From contig JAHBUQ010000001.1 of NCBI GenBank assembly GCA_019637995.1, forward strand, positions 1 through 64,000: a stretch of DNA of 64,000 nucleotides, given 5' to 3'. Shown in pieces: positions 45,363-56,400 of this stretch. The position numbers and the translations under genes are program-made. The notes under the pieces were generated by a model, which did no database searches, was not told the DNA's origin, and was given only the letters and a program-made list of their open reading frames with translations. Every line of letters starts with the position of its first letter. Position 1 is the stretch's first letter. Source of the stretch: Ignavibacteriota bacterium. Its GTDB lineage: Bacteria; Bacteroidota; Ignavibacteria; Kapaibacteriales; UBA2268.

Positions 45363-48300
45363 TCATTCCTTTTTCATCATATTTGCAATTCTTTCAGCTT
45401 GTAAAGCAAAAGTTTCGAGCTTAGCTTCAATTACCTGAGGAAATGTATTTCCATCCACTTCAATTGTGAGAAAAGGTATTGTTGTATGACCATTAAACGC
45501 TGATGAAAGCTCAAACTTGGGATTATTCAACTGCTTAATTTGTAGTTTTGCTTCTGATTTCATTTCAGGTATTGAAACTGCTTCAGTAAATCTTGTTGGC
45601 ATACATCCGAACGGACCAAGATTGATTATGCCACAGTACTCTTCAAGCGATTCGTGCATTGCTGTACCTAAAGTTAAACCCGGCTCTCCTTTGAATTCAA
45701 GCGGGATAATATGCTTGCTATGGTCAAGAAGGGGTTTTATATCAATCTTGTGATATCGGTAATAACCGGTTTTTTTCAATATTTTTTTAATTTTCTTTTC
45801 AGCCTGCCGCATAAAGTAATTGCGTATCTCACGCTCCAGCTTATTCCTTAGCGATTTGTCCGGCTCTAAAAGATTTATTTTCAGCAAATAATCAACATAC
45901 ATTATCCATTCTGTTATATGAGCAGATTTTACAACAAATCCTTTTTTGCCAAGCTTTTTATTCAAATGTTTATGAGAATATCCGTCACGCCGGACATATA
46001 TCTCACCAAGTAAAGCAATATATTTTGAATCATCTATTGCAGTATTTGCTGGTATATTTTTATTGATTTTTGAAGCGAAATTATCAAGATGATTATAAAC
46101 CGAGTCAGGATTATTTTCAAATTCTTCAGTAAGAATATTGAATTCATTTTCAAAATATTCGAGTCCGGCATCAGGATTTTGTGCATTTGCAATTATTGCT
46201 GAGCGAATATCATCAAGAACATCACCAATCATAATTGCCTGAATTCCACGCATTGCAAACTTAGAGCCAAACCCAGCAAATCCATCTTCATTCATAAGTA
46301 TCATTAGTGCGACATTTTCGATCCTGCGGTGTTTAATCATCTGCCTTAAGAATACCGGATACTGTCCAAGTCTGCAATTGCCTGCTCCCTGAACATTGAA
46401 AAACGCTAAATTTTCCTTACCGTCCCATTTATTTTCAACGTAATCAATAAGCGATCCGGCGAGAATAATAAGTGGCAGACATTCTTTTCCGGTTGCAACT
46501 GACCTGCCGTATTTAATTATCTCAGCATTTGATGGTGGTAGCGACTCAGCATTGAAACCAATGCTTCTAAGTGCTGCGGCAAACATTCGAGAATTTAAGT
46601 CCCCCATAGATGGAATAAGAATTTTGACTGATTTATCATTCATTGGAAGCTTCGTTCCATCTGAGCGAACAAAATAATTCATATCCTTATGATATTCGAT
46701 AAATGCAGGATTAAAATCCGAATAATCAGGGTCATTAATGTTCGCTGATAACTTCCTGTAATTTTTAATAATATCAATTGCTGCTTCTATTCGTGTATTG
46801 ATTCCGGCATCTGCAGTGTGTCCATCCAGTTCAAGTGTAAGAGAAGGTTTTGTTCCCATAATATCACGGAATGAAGAAATAATCATCGAATCGGGTCCGC
46901 AGGAGAAATTCGATACATAAACAGCAAAGAGTTGAGGATGTTCCTTCACTATTTTAGCAGCTTTGAGAATGCGCTTACCGCTTTCCCAGTACATGTCATC
47001 ATCAATACTTTTAACGGAATAATCAAAAATATCATAAGGCAGTGCATATACGCCCATAGAAGCGAGCTTTCTGGGAATACTTTTATTTGCAAAGTCAGCA
47101 AAAGCATTATAAGGTCTTCCGATGAGAACAATACCAATTTCATCAGGATTCTGCTCTAATTTCCCTAAAATTTCTTCGCCTATATTTTTGATTCGTTCTT
47201 CTGCTTCATATTGCTTCTGGCAAGCAAAATGATATGATTTTTCTATAAATTTTCTATCTGTTATACCAATAATTCCTGCTATTTCTTCAAATTGATTCAG
47301 TTGTGACTCATATCCTGTTGCAAAATTCAGTGGAGTGTTAATTAATTTTGAGACATCAATTTTACTTTTAAAAGTTTGCTTCAAATACATCGGCTCTCCA
47401 CTCACAAATACGCACGAACAGTTAAAATCCAGACGCACTTCGCTTGAATCTTCGGTATTCATTTCATAAATTGCCGGAACAAAATAATAATCTGGATTTT
47501 TCTCTGTTAAATTTTGAAATAATCCAAGTGCCAGTTGTGCAGGATAGCAATATGATGTTGTTTCAAGCTCCATCCCTTCTGCTGATACAAAATCGGGCAA
47601 TACCACATTAAAACCCAACCCCTTGAAAAAGTGATAATAAAGCGGGAAAATTGTCTGAGTATTGAAAGATGCATTAATTCCCACAGTTTTGACGCTTTCG
47701 TCAACTATTTGTGAAGCATAATCTTCAAATAAAATTTTGTGTCTCAATTTAATTATATCTCTCGAATCAGTGCCGAATTTCAGCTCGCTTTTGAGATTGT
47801 AATATTTATTGCATGCACCTCCGAAAGGATATTTTTTACCATTTACTTCAACAATATTGATTGTGCATTTTCTATCGCATTCCTCTTTTCCTCCGAGGCA
47901 CACAAAAGGCTTTTTGTAATTTACATCACGATTTATAAGTTCATCAAGATTATAATCATTTTTTGACATCAGACCGAGTTCGAGTCGTTGTTTAACAACA
48001 AGAGCAACCCCATAAGCACCCATGAGCCCGGGTTCCGGGGGTACAATTATATCTTTATCGGTAAGTGCTGACATAGCAATTGGAATAGCCTTATTATAGC
48101 ATACACCTCCCTGCATAAAAATCTTTTTACCAATTTGTCGGTTGCCCATTACCCGATTTACGTAATTTTGACAAATTGAATATACAAGACCTGCCACAAT
48201 ATCTTCCTTGCGAAGTCCTTCCTGCTGTGCTGATTTAATATCCGAACTTATAAATGCGGCACACTGGTCACTGAAATTTGGAGGATTTTTTCCTGTCATT

Positions 48301-49664
48301 GCAATAGGTTCAATATCCATTACATTTATACCAAGTGATTCGTAAGCCGACTCTTCAATAAATGAACCTGTACCTGCTGAGCAGGCTTCGTTCATTGCGT
48401 AATCAGCCGGAACCTGATTAATTATATAAGTATATTTAGCATCTTGTCCACCAATTTCAAATATTGTATCAACTTCAGGGTCGAAGTGTACAGCCGCTGC
48501 TGCGTGAGCAACTATTTCATTGACAACTCCGTCGGTAAGGGCATGAAGTCCTGCAATTTGCCTTCCTGAACCGGTAGTTCCGATACCAATAATTTTTGTT
48601 TTACTTTCGGTTTGATTGAGCAACTCTGCATAGCATTTCCTTGCGGCACCCACAGGGTCACCATTTGTATATAAGTATGATTTTGCTATTATTTGAGATG
48701 ATTCAGAAGTCATTAGTACAGCTTTAGTAGTCGTAGAGCCAACATCCAAACCCAGTATGCAGTCTTCATTCAGATTATTTGTAAAAGTGTCAAAACTTTT
48801 AAAATCTACTTTATTCTTAAAATCACCAAGAGGTTTGTGATAAGTAAACGAGCTGTGAAACTCTTTAAAAATTCCTTCAATACTATCAATAGCAGGAACT
48901 TTTTTCTTAAAGCTATGTACAGCAGCCCCGAGTGCTTCGAATGTATCAGCAAGCTCAGGAATTATATATTCTATGCCTTTCTTTGTCAAAAAATCCATTA
49001 CGGTGGAATTCTTCGTCACACCACCGACAAGCATCACCTTACCCTTTGGAGCCTTGTTTATCAATTCTTCAATTTTTTCGGAAATCATCAGTGCAAGACC
49101 GGAGGCTACTTCGTCTTTGGGTGTACCTTTATTCAGTGCGTGAGTGCAGTCAGACTTGCAGAAAACTGAGCATCTGCCGGATACTTTATATGGTTTACTA
49201 TCTTTGCTTATGAAGAGAGATTCCTCAATACTTAGGTTCATTCTTTTAATTTGTTGCAGATAGAATTCTCCTGTTCCGGATGCGCATTGATTTTTCGATA
49301 TAACATTTGATATTTTTCCCTGCTCATCAAGAGAATATAGTAAAAAGGTTTCTCCACCTAAGCTGACAATAGATGTGATTTGTTGAGCTTTATCGTATAT
49401 AAAGTCAAAAGCAGTTTCGGTTGCGTCAGGCTCTGTTATATTGTTAATATTTATAATATTTCTGAATTTTCTTCCGGTTACTGTTATTGGATTGCCAATT
49501 GCACCCAAATCATTGATTAAACTAAGCAATGTCTCTCTGGGTTTTCCTTGATGGCTTTTACTGCCTTTATTCTTTACTTTCATACTGCCGTCTGGTGATT
49601 GCTCGATTAGCTCAACAAAGGATATTGTTGATGCTCCCAGACAAAAACCGAAAAATCTATTCAT
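45363..49664 (-). CDS. 2-hydroxyacyl-CoA dehydratase activator/dehydratase-like fusion (BcrAD/BadFG family)
   Basis: The 1433-residue protein has a first ASKHA activator domain (1-255, Cys127 in QCASGTGEF, Cys165 and Cys169) and a second (about 300-565, LGLDVGSTTTKAVLM, IGGQDAKYT, ACSAGTGSF, DQCAAFISSD). A DUF2229 region follows (about 660-900, with SYCYPAQLALG), then a C-terminal dehydratase-like region (about 1000-1430). Activators of this family hydrolyse ATP to push an electron through a 4Fe-4S cluster into dehydratases or benzoyl-CoA reductases. These long fusions are widespread in anaerobes but their substrate is not known. The domain fusion suggests that activator and target are in one chain. 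Confidence 0.9.
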   Translation of the reverse strand: MNRFFGFCLGASTISFVELIEQSPDGSMKVKNKGSKSHQGKPRETLLSLINDLGAIGNPITVTGRKFRNIININNITEPDATETAFDFIYDKAQQITSIVSLGGETFLLYSLDEQGKISNVISKNQCASGTGEFYLQQIKRMNLSIEESLFISKDSKPYKVSGRCSVFCKSDCTHALNKGTPKDEVASGLALMISEKIEELINKAPKGKVMLVGGVTKNSTVMDFLTKKGIEYIIPELADTFEALGAAVHSFKKKVPAIDSIEGIFKEFHSSFTYHKPLGDFKNKVDFKSFDTFTNNLNEDCILGLDVGSTTTKAVLMTSESSQIIAKSYLYTNGDPVGAARKCYAELLNQTESKTKIIGIGTTGSGRQIAGLHALTDGVVNEIVAHAAAAVHFDPEVDTIFEIGGQDAKYTYIINQVPADYAMNEACSAGTGSFIEESAYESLGINVMDIEPIAMTGKNPPNFSDQCAAFISSDIKSAQQEGLRKEDIVAGLVYSICQNYVNRVMGNRQIGKKIFMQGGVCYNKAIPIAMSALTDKDIIVPPEPGLMGAYGVALVVKQRLELGLMSKNDYNLDELINRDVNYKKPFVCLGGKEECDRKCTINIVEVNGKKYPFGGACNKYYNLKSELKFGTDSRDIIKLRHKILFEDYASQIVDESVKTVGINASFNTQTIFPLYYHFFKGLGFNVVLPDFVSAEGMELETTSYCYPAQLALGLFQNLTEKNPDYYFVPAIYEMNTEDSSEVRLDFNCSCVFVSGEPMYLKQTFKSKIDVSKLINTPLNFATGYESQLNQFEEIAGIIGITDRKFIEKSYHFACQKQYEAEERIKNIGEEILGKLEQNPDEIGIVLIGRPYNAFADFANKSIPRKLASMGVYALPYDIFDYSVKSIDDDMYWESGKRILKAAKIVKEHPQLFAVYVSNFSCGPDSMIISSFRDIMGTKPSLTLELDGHTADAGINTRIEAAIDIIKNYRKLSANINDPDYSDFNPAFIEYHKDMNYFVRSDGTKLPMNDKSVKILIPSMGDLNSRMFAAALRSIGFNAESLPPSNAEIIKYGRSVATGKECLPLIILAGSLIDYVENKWDGKENLAFFNVQGAGNCRLGQYPVFLRQMIKHRRIENVALMILMNEDGFAGFGSKFAMRGIQAIMIGDVLDDIRSAIIANAQNPDAGLEYFENEFNILTEEFENNPDSVYNHLDNFASKINKNIPANTAIDDSKYIALLGEIYVRRDGYSHKHLNKKLGKKGFVVKSAHITEWIMYVDYLLKINLLEPDKSLRNKLEREIRNYFMRQAEKKIKKILKKTGYYRYHKIDIKPLLDHSKHIIPLEFKGEPGLTLGTAMHESLEEYCGIINLGPFGCMPTRFTEAVSIPEMKSEAKLQIKQLNNPKFELSSAFNGHTTIPFLTIEVDGNTFPQVIEAKLETFALQAERIANMMKKE

Positions 49665-50474
49665 ATTTATATTTCTTCATTTGTACTATTTTATATTTGC
49701 TAAATTAAGCAATTATTTTCAAATAATGAAGATATTTTAGAAATATTGACATTATATTCATAATTTTCTACTTTGATTATAATACTATTATATGTCTAAT
49801 ATTTTTCAGTAGAATATGAATTGAAATAATGTAGATTACTAAGCATTAATTATATTTGAAATACTAAATATTAGCATAATATTAACATTATAAAATTAGT
49901 AATTTATATTATAACAGAACAATCAAAAAATAATAATAAGTATATTATATTAATGACTTAGAATTTATTTATAAGTAAATCGAAAATGAATAAATGATGA
50001 AAAACCGCTGTAATTACTATTATAATAGCGTAGAAAATACTCTAATTATGTTATAAAAATTAAACATAATTTCATATATTGTTTTCTTGCAAAATAATTT
50101 AAAAATTGAAAACAATATAATTCGTTGAATTTATAAAGTATTACACATTTTTTTATTTCATATTTTAAAAGGATGCTAAACTGTGAATATTAATTAATTT
50201 AATCGGATGTAAGCATTATAATTATGTAGATTTTTATAAAAATACGATAATAATTTATCAAATTTTAACTTTTTTTTTGTATTAATTGTTAGGTTTTACT
50301 ATTTTTGTTATATGAAAGAGTATAATACGTTATGATAGTTTTTGAAATTGGAAATTACTTGTAAAGCAAATAATAGGCGGGAATTATTAGAATTAAAAAA
50401 ATCGAAAACTATCAAAGCAAAAACAGCAGAATATTTTATACTTTATATTTTAAGTTATATTTTAAAGGTGTTAC
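49665..50474. other. Long AT-rich non-coding region
   Basis: About 810 bases of very AT-rich DNA lie between two divergent genes. I see no gene, RNA or repeat. Near the right end is a consensus promoter (50276-50307), followed by a leader of about 160 bases. A short frame at 50342-50623 overlaps the next gene and looks spurious. Confidence 0.6.
50276..50307 (+). promoter_or_regulatory. Bacteroidota promoter (TTTG-N20-TATTTTTG) of the beta-helix protein gene
   Basis: TTTG at 50276-50279 is separated by 20 bases from TATTTTTG at 50300-50307, close to the consensus spacing of 19. Confidence 0.7.
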
Positions 50475-53400
50475 ATGAAAAAATTTTTTACAAGGTTATC
50501 TTTGGTGATAATCGGCTTGCTTGTGGGTATAAGTGCCTACGGTCAGGTAGAGATTGGGAGCACAAGTTATGCAAGACTTTCGCTTGCATTCAATGCTATC
50601 AACGCAGGTACACACACCGGTGATATTGTAGTAAAAATTACTAACAATTTCACTGAAACTACTACCGCAGTTTTATTGCCTTCAGGTAATGGAAGTGCTG
50701 ATTATAGTTCAGTAACAATTTACCCGACTGATACTTATACAATTCAGGGTAATCTTTCTACCGGTATAATCCAGCTCCAGGGCGCTGATTATGTTACTAT
50801 TGATGGTAGAAAGAATATGAGCGGCAGCAACCGTGATTTAACTATCAAGAACAACTCTACAGGTGGTCCTTGCGTTAGAATTGACAGTTTGCTTACTGCT
50901 TCTGACCCGGCTAATTATAATAAGGTTTTATACTGTAATTTAGAAGGTTCTGCTAAGAATAATTCAAATGTTTGGGGGGTATCATTAGGAGCCAGCAATA
51001 GTGTTACCGGTGCTGCTTCCAGTACTGGAAATGAAATTGGTTATAACTCTTTCAAATTTATGTATGGTGGCGTCAGAGCTAACTCTTTGTCAGGAAGAAC
51101 TCATATTGGTGTAAAAATTTATAACAATTATTTTGGTTCATCTAATTTAGCTCAGTCGGTTTCTTATCAACCAATTTATTTTTGGTACACAACTGATGCT
51201 GAAGTATATGACAACACATTCGAATATATTGACTACACTTCTGCAATTTATGTAATGTATCTTTATTACTCCAGTGGTATTAAAGTTTATAATAACACTA
51301 TCAAGAATATTACCGGTGTATCAAGTTTGTATTCAATTTTCATTCAGCAATCACCAAATGCAAAAGTATATGGTAATACGATAGATAACGTAAGAACAGG
51401 TAATGGATTAAATTACCCTATTTATTGTGCTACTTGTAGTGCAGGAGAAATTTATGATAATACTGTAAATAATGTAGGAGGTACTTCAACATTTTATGGT
51501 GTTTATTTGTCTTCAGCAGCTTCAGGCAAGATTCTTAATAACAAAATTACAAATGTTACAAATAATTCTACTACTTATGGTGTATTTGTTTCATCAGCTC
51601 AATACGTTCAAATTAAAGATAATGTTATAGATAATTTGTGGGCAACCGCAAATACAACTACATATCCTTACTATATGAGTTCTTGCGCTAATATGGAATT
51701 TATAAACAACCGGGCAGTAAATATCACTTCCGGTGCTACAATATATGGCGCCTATGCTACAAGTAGCGCTACTTCAAAATTCCATAATAACTATTTTGAT
51801 AATTTCATCAGTAATGGTTCCAGCACAACAGGTGCAGCAGGTTTTTACATTCTCAGCTCAAATAACAGTGAAATTGTTAATAACTCCGTGTCTCGCATGA
51901 TTTCTACACAGTGGAGTACTTCCGGTACTACTACTAATCCTTTTGGTATACTGATATCAAGTGGTACCGGTTATAAAATTTATTACAACAGCGTAAATCT
52001 TACAGGTAAGCAGTTACCAAGCGGTACACAAGGTACTTTAAGTGCTTGCTTGATTTTATCAGGAACTGCTGTAAATAGCTTCGACCTTAGAAATAATAAC
52101 TTTTATAATGACCTTGAAGGTTTATCAGGAAGCCGTTCGTTTGCTGTATATTTGGCTGGTACAGGTAACCTGACAAGCTCTACTATGGACTATAACAACT
52201 ACTATGTTGGTGGTCCTTATGGTCATATCGGATTTTTATCATCTAATAGTACTACTCTTGCAGCCTGGAAATCTGCAACTTCACGTGAAGGAAATTCGAT
52301 GAATATTTTCACCGATTTTAACTCAGTTAATGTTTTAGCTCCTTATATTGGTTCAGCTCTTTTAGGTAAAGGTACTCCAATATCAGGGTTTCAAACTGAT
52401 ATTATCGGTGTAACCCGCTCAGGTACAAACCCGACTCCGGGAGCTTATGAAGAAGCAGATGATATTGTAGGTCCCGAAATAGTTTTCCAAAAACTTATGA
52501 CAACAACAAACTGGGGTAACCGCACTGTCATCGCAAATATTACGGATAAAACCGGTGTTGATGTTTCAGGTTCAGCCCCAAGATTGTATTACAGAAAAGC
52601 ATCAACTGACAATACATATAATGGCAATACTTCTTCGACTTCAGGATGGAAGTATTCTGATGCTACTGCATTAGGTGGTAATCAATTCTCATTTACAGTT
52701 GATTACGGTAAATTGCAAGGTGGAGCAGGCGAAGGTGATGAAATCCAATATTTCATTATTGCTCAGGATATAGCTGCTAAGAAAAATATTTCAACTACTT
52801 CAGGTATTTTTAATCAATATCCTAATACCACAAATCTCACTACTTCAAATTTTCCTGTAAATAATGCTGATTCTTACAGATTAGCAGTAGGCTTTTCAGG
52901 AAATTACAGTATTGGCACAAACCAAACCTATACTTCTCTCACAAAACCGGATGGCATTTTCCAAGCTTTGATGAACAATGTTATCGAAGGTGATGTTTAT
53001 TTGAATATTTCTTCAAATTTAACTGAAACAGGCGAAGTTGGTCTTACTAGCTTGACTTATGATGAAGGTGGACCTTATACTATTTATATACGACCTAATT
53101 CAACTACAAAAAGAAGTATTCAAGGTGAAGTTGCAGGAGCTTTAATTAAAATAATTGGTGTTAATAATGTCGTTATTGACGGAAGTTATGAAGGTAAGGG
53201 CAGATATTTGAAGTTCACCAATACTGCTGAAAATACATTAACTCAATTCCGTGCAACTATCTTAGTTGGAAGTGGAATGGGACGCGGCGGCAGAGACCTT
53301 ACAATCAAAAATTGCGAAATTTCTAATGGAAACCGTCTGAATACTTCATTTGGTATCATTACCAGTGACGGAACTATATCAACAAGTACAAACAGCCCAT

Positions 53401-56400
53401 CAATGAATAATCTGCTTATTCAGAATAATCATATTTACAACAGTACTTATGGTATGTATATTGCCGGACAAACAACTGTCGGCACTACTACTATGAACAA
53501 TCTTATTGTTGAAGATAATATTGTTGGTGATGATAACTTATCGAATAGCATCCTTAGCTACGGTATCGAAGTAAGATATGCTCCAAACGGACAGATTCGT
53601 CGTAATAAAATTTATAATTTCAACGGCGGTCCGAATAACACTAACTACATTATTGGTATTCAGCTATTTATGGTCGGGTCTATTCCTACTTATATTGACG
53701 GTAATACAATTCATAGCTTGAATTATCAAGGAACTTCAATTTGTTTTGCTAATGGTATATATGTATCCGGCTCTTATGCCGTAATTCAAAACAATAAAAT
53801 ATCTGACATATTAACCACTGCTTATATTAGTTACTATCCTACTGACTATTCTGCAGCAGGAATTCGTCTTGCAGGCAGCTTCACAAAAGTTTGGCATAAT
53901 TCAATTATTATGACAGGTGAAATGAAGTACTATACATCAAGTATAAATTATGGTGGATTTGCGGCAAATGTTGTGTTTACAAGTAGTTATTCAGGCAATG
54001 ATTTCCGTGGAAATATATTCCATAACTCTGTTTTCAAAGCCTCAAGTTCTGTTTCTCATCCCGAAGCTTACAATATCTTCTTTCAGGGGACAAGCTCACC
54101 GGTAGGTCCATACTTTACAGCACTTGATAATAATGTTTATTCGATAGGCAACACTGCAAAAGTTGGTGGTTATGATAACTGGACTTATTATTTACCATTT
54201 ACTTATGTTGCTTACAATTTTTCACAATGGAGATCACATACTGGAAGAGATGCTAATTCAAAAGAGGGTATGCCTGTTTTTGTAAGCAATAAAGATGACT
54301 TACATATAAATGGCAGCAGTATTGGCAATTCATACTTTATGTATAACAGAATGCCGGAAGTTCTACACGATGGTGACGGCGAAATGAGAAATGCTACTAC
54401 TTATTATGGTGCTGATGAAGTTAACGCTATATTCGAAATTGCTGAAGATACAAAAATTGTTCCAAGTAATGCTGTACAATGTGTTGAAGATGTAGTTACT
54501 ATTTCAGCTAATCCCGATGTAACCGGTTTTGGTGATGGCGTCGAGCGTTCCGGCTTGTCATCAATTGATATTAACTGGTACAAAAATGGACAACTGATAC
54601 CAGGAGCAAAAAGCAAGAGTATTACTTTTAATCCTGTTAAAATGAGTGACTCAGCCCGTTACTTTGCAACAGGTACATTTATGGGTAAAACTGTAACGAG
54701 TACTGAAACTTTGCTTAAAGTTGAAACTCCAATGACAATTACTTATCAACCGCCAACATCAGATGTTTGTACTACATCTCCTGAACTCACTTTACTTGCC
54801 GAAGCAACAGGAACAATTCTTGGCTACCAATGGGAATTTATGAAAGCCGGTACATCAAACTGGCTTGACGTTCCTAATGCTAATTCAAACATTATGACAA
54901 GAGTTATTACTGATGAGTTGGTAGGACGCTACAGATTACGCGTTATGGGTCCGGGCAACTGTGGTCCTGCAACAATTTGGACAGAGGCAGCTATGGTTAC
55001 AAGATCCGAACCTTTGCAGAACGTGAACTTACATCAAATTGAAAAAAGTGCTGGTAAAGAATTAGCTTCAACTTGCGTTGATGAAGATATTACTCTTAGT
55101 GTAACAGATGAAGGAACTGTATTTGGTTACGTATGGCAAAAAGATGCAGGCAATGGTTTTGTTGACTTATCACTTGCACAATATCCTACAGCACGTAATC
55201 CGATTTTAAGAATCCCCGGTTCAACACCTGCTGAAAGTGGTGTTTACCGTTGTAAAGTTCTTGGTTCAGCATCTTGCGGTACTGCAGAAGTATTCTCACA
55301 AGAAGTTGTTATTAAAATCTGGCCTTACTTCAGCTTAGACCAGCAACCTGAAAGCAAAACACTTTGTGAAGGCGAAAATTCATTTATCAGAATTAACATA
55401 TCAGGTGTCGTTTATAGCTACCAATGGTACAAAGATGGCGTTATGATTACATCAAAAGAAAGCCCTTATTATAACAAACCTGTATTCTACTTAACTGATT
55501 CCAAGTTTGAAGACGGCGGTGTTTACCAATGCCGCGTTCAGGCAGAAGACTGTTTTGGTTTTCTCGATTTCATGTCTGAAGAAGCATCAATATATGTTTC
55601 AACAGGCACTGAAATAACAGTTCCACCAATGACTCAGGCAGTAGTTCCTGGTAGCGATGTTACTTTCAGAGTTCGTGCTCACGTCAATGGTACTCCAGAA
55701 GGATATGTTCCTGAAGTACAATGGTACAAAGGCAACCAACCACTCGTGGAAGGTGGAAGATTTATCGGTACAAAATCAGACAGACTAAGCATTGCTAGAG
55801 TTAGTGAATTAGACTTCGGAGAAGATTATCGAGTGGTGGTTACCGGACATTGCGGAAGCGACGAAGCATCATTGTTTGGACTTATCAAAGGTGTTGTAAC
55901 AATTGTTGAACAACCGGTTAATACTGACGCATGTGAAGACGAAGCTGTGATTCTTACTGTTCGTGCTGAAACAACTGTTCCAAACGGGTTCTTAACTTAT
56001 CAATGGTTCAAAGAAGGCATTGCAATCAACGACGGTAACGGTATCACAGGTACTAAAACTAACCAGCTTGTAATTTCACCTGCAAAACCTAACAACTCAG
56101 GTAATTACTACTGCTTAGTGAAAGAAGGTAATTCAGTTACAGGTATGGCTACAGTTGAAGCATCTGTAACGGTTTCTCCAAAACCAAGAATCTCTTCTCA
56201 GCCTGATGCTAATGTTACTATTGAAACAGGCGGCGTGCTTGCCCTTACAGTAGAAGTTGAAGGGATTGAACTTGAATATCAGTGGTATTTCGATGGTGCT
56301 GCTATTGAAGGCGAAGATACAAATACACTTATGATTTATGATGTTAAAGAAGAAAACGCAGGCAAGTATTGGGTAGAAATAACTAATAATTGCGGAAGTG

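Noticed and set aside
48837..49213. Plus-strand frames opposite the 1433-residue activator gene
   Set aside because: They are shadows of a well-supported minus-strand gene and have low-complexity, unnatural composition.
50342..50623. 93-codon frame across the start of the 2086-residue protein
   Set aside because: It overlaps the signal peptide of a solid gene, has no ribosome site and has no recognisable domain.
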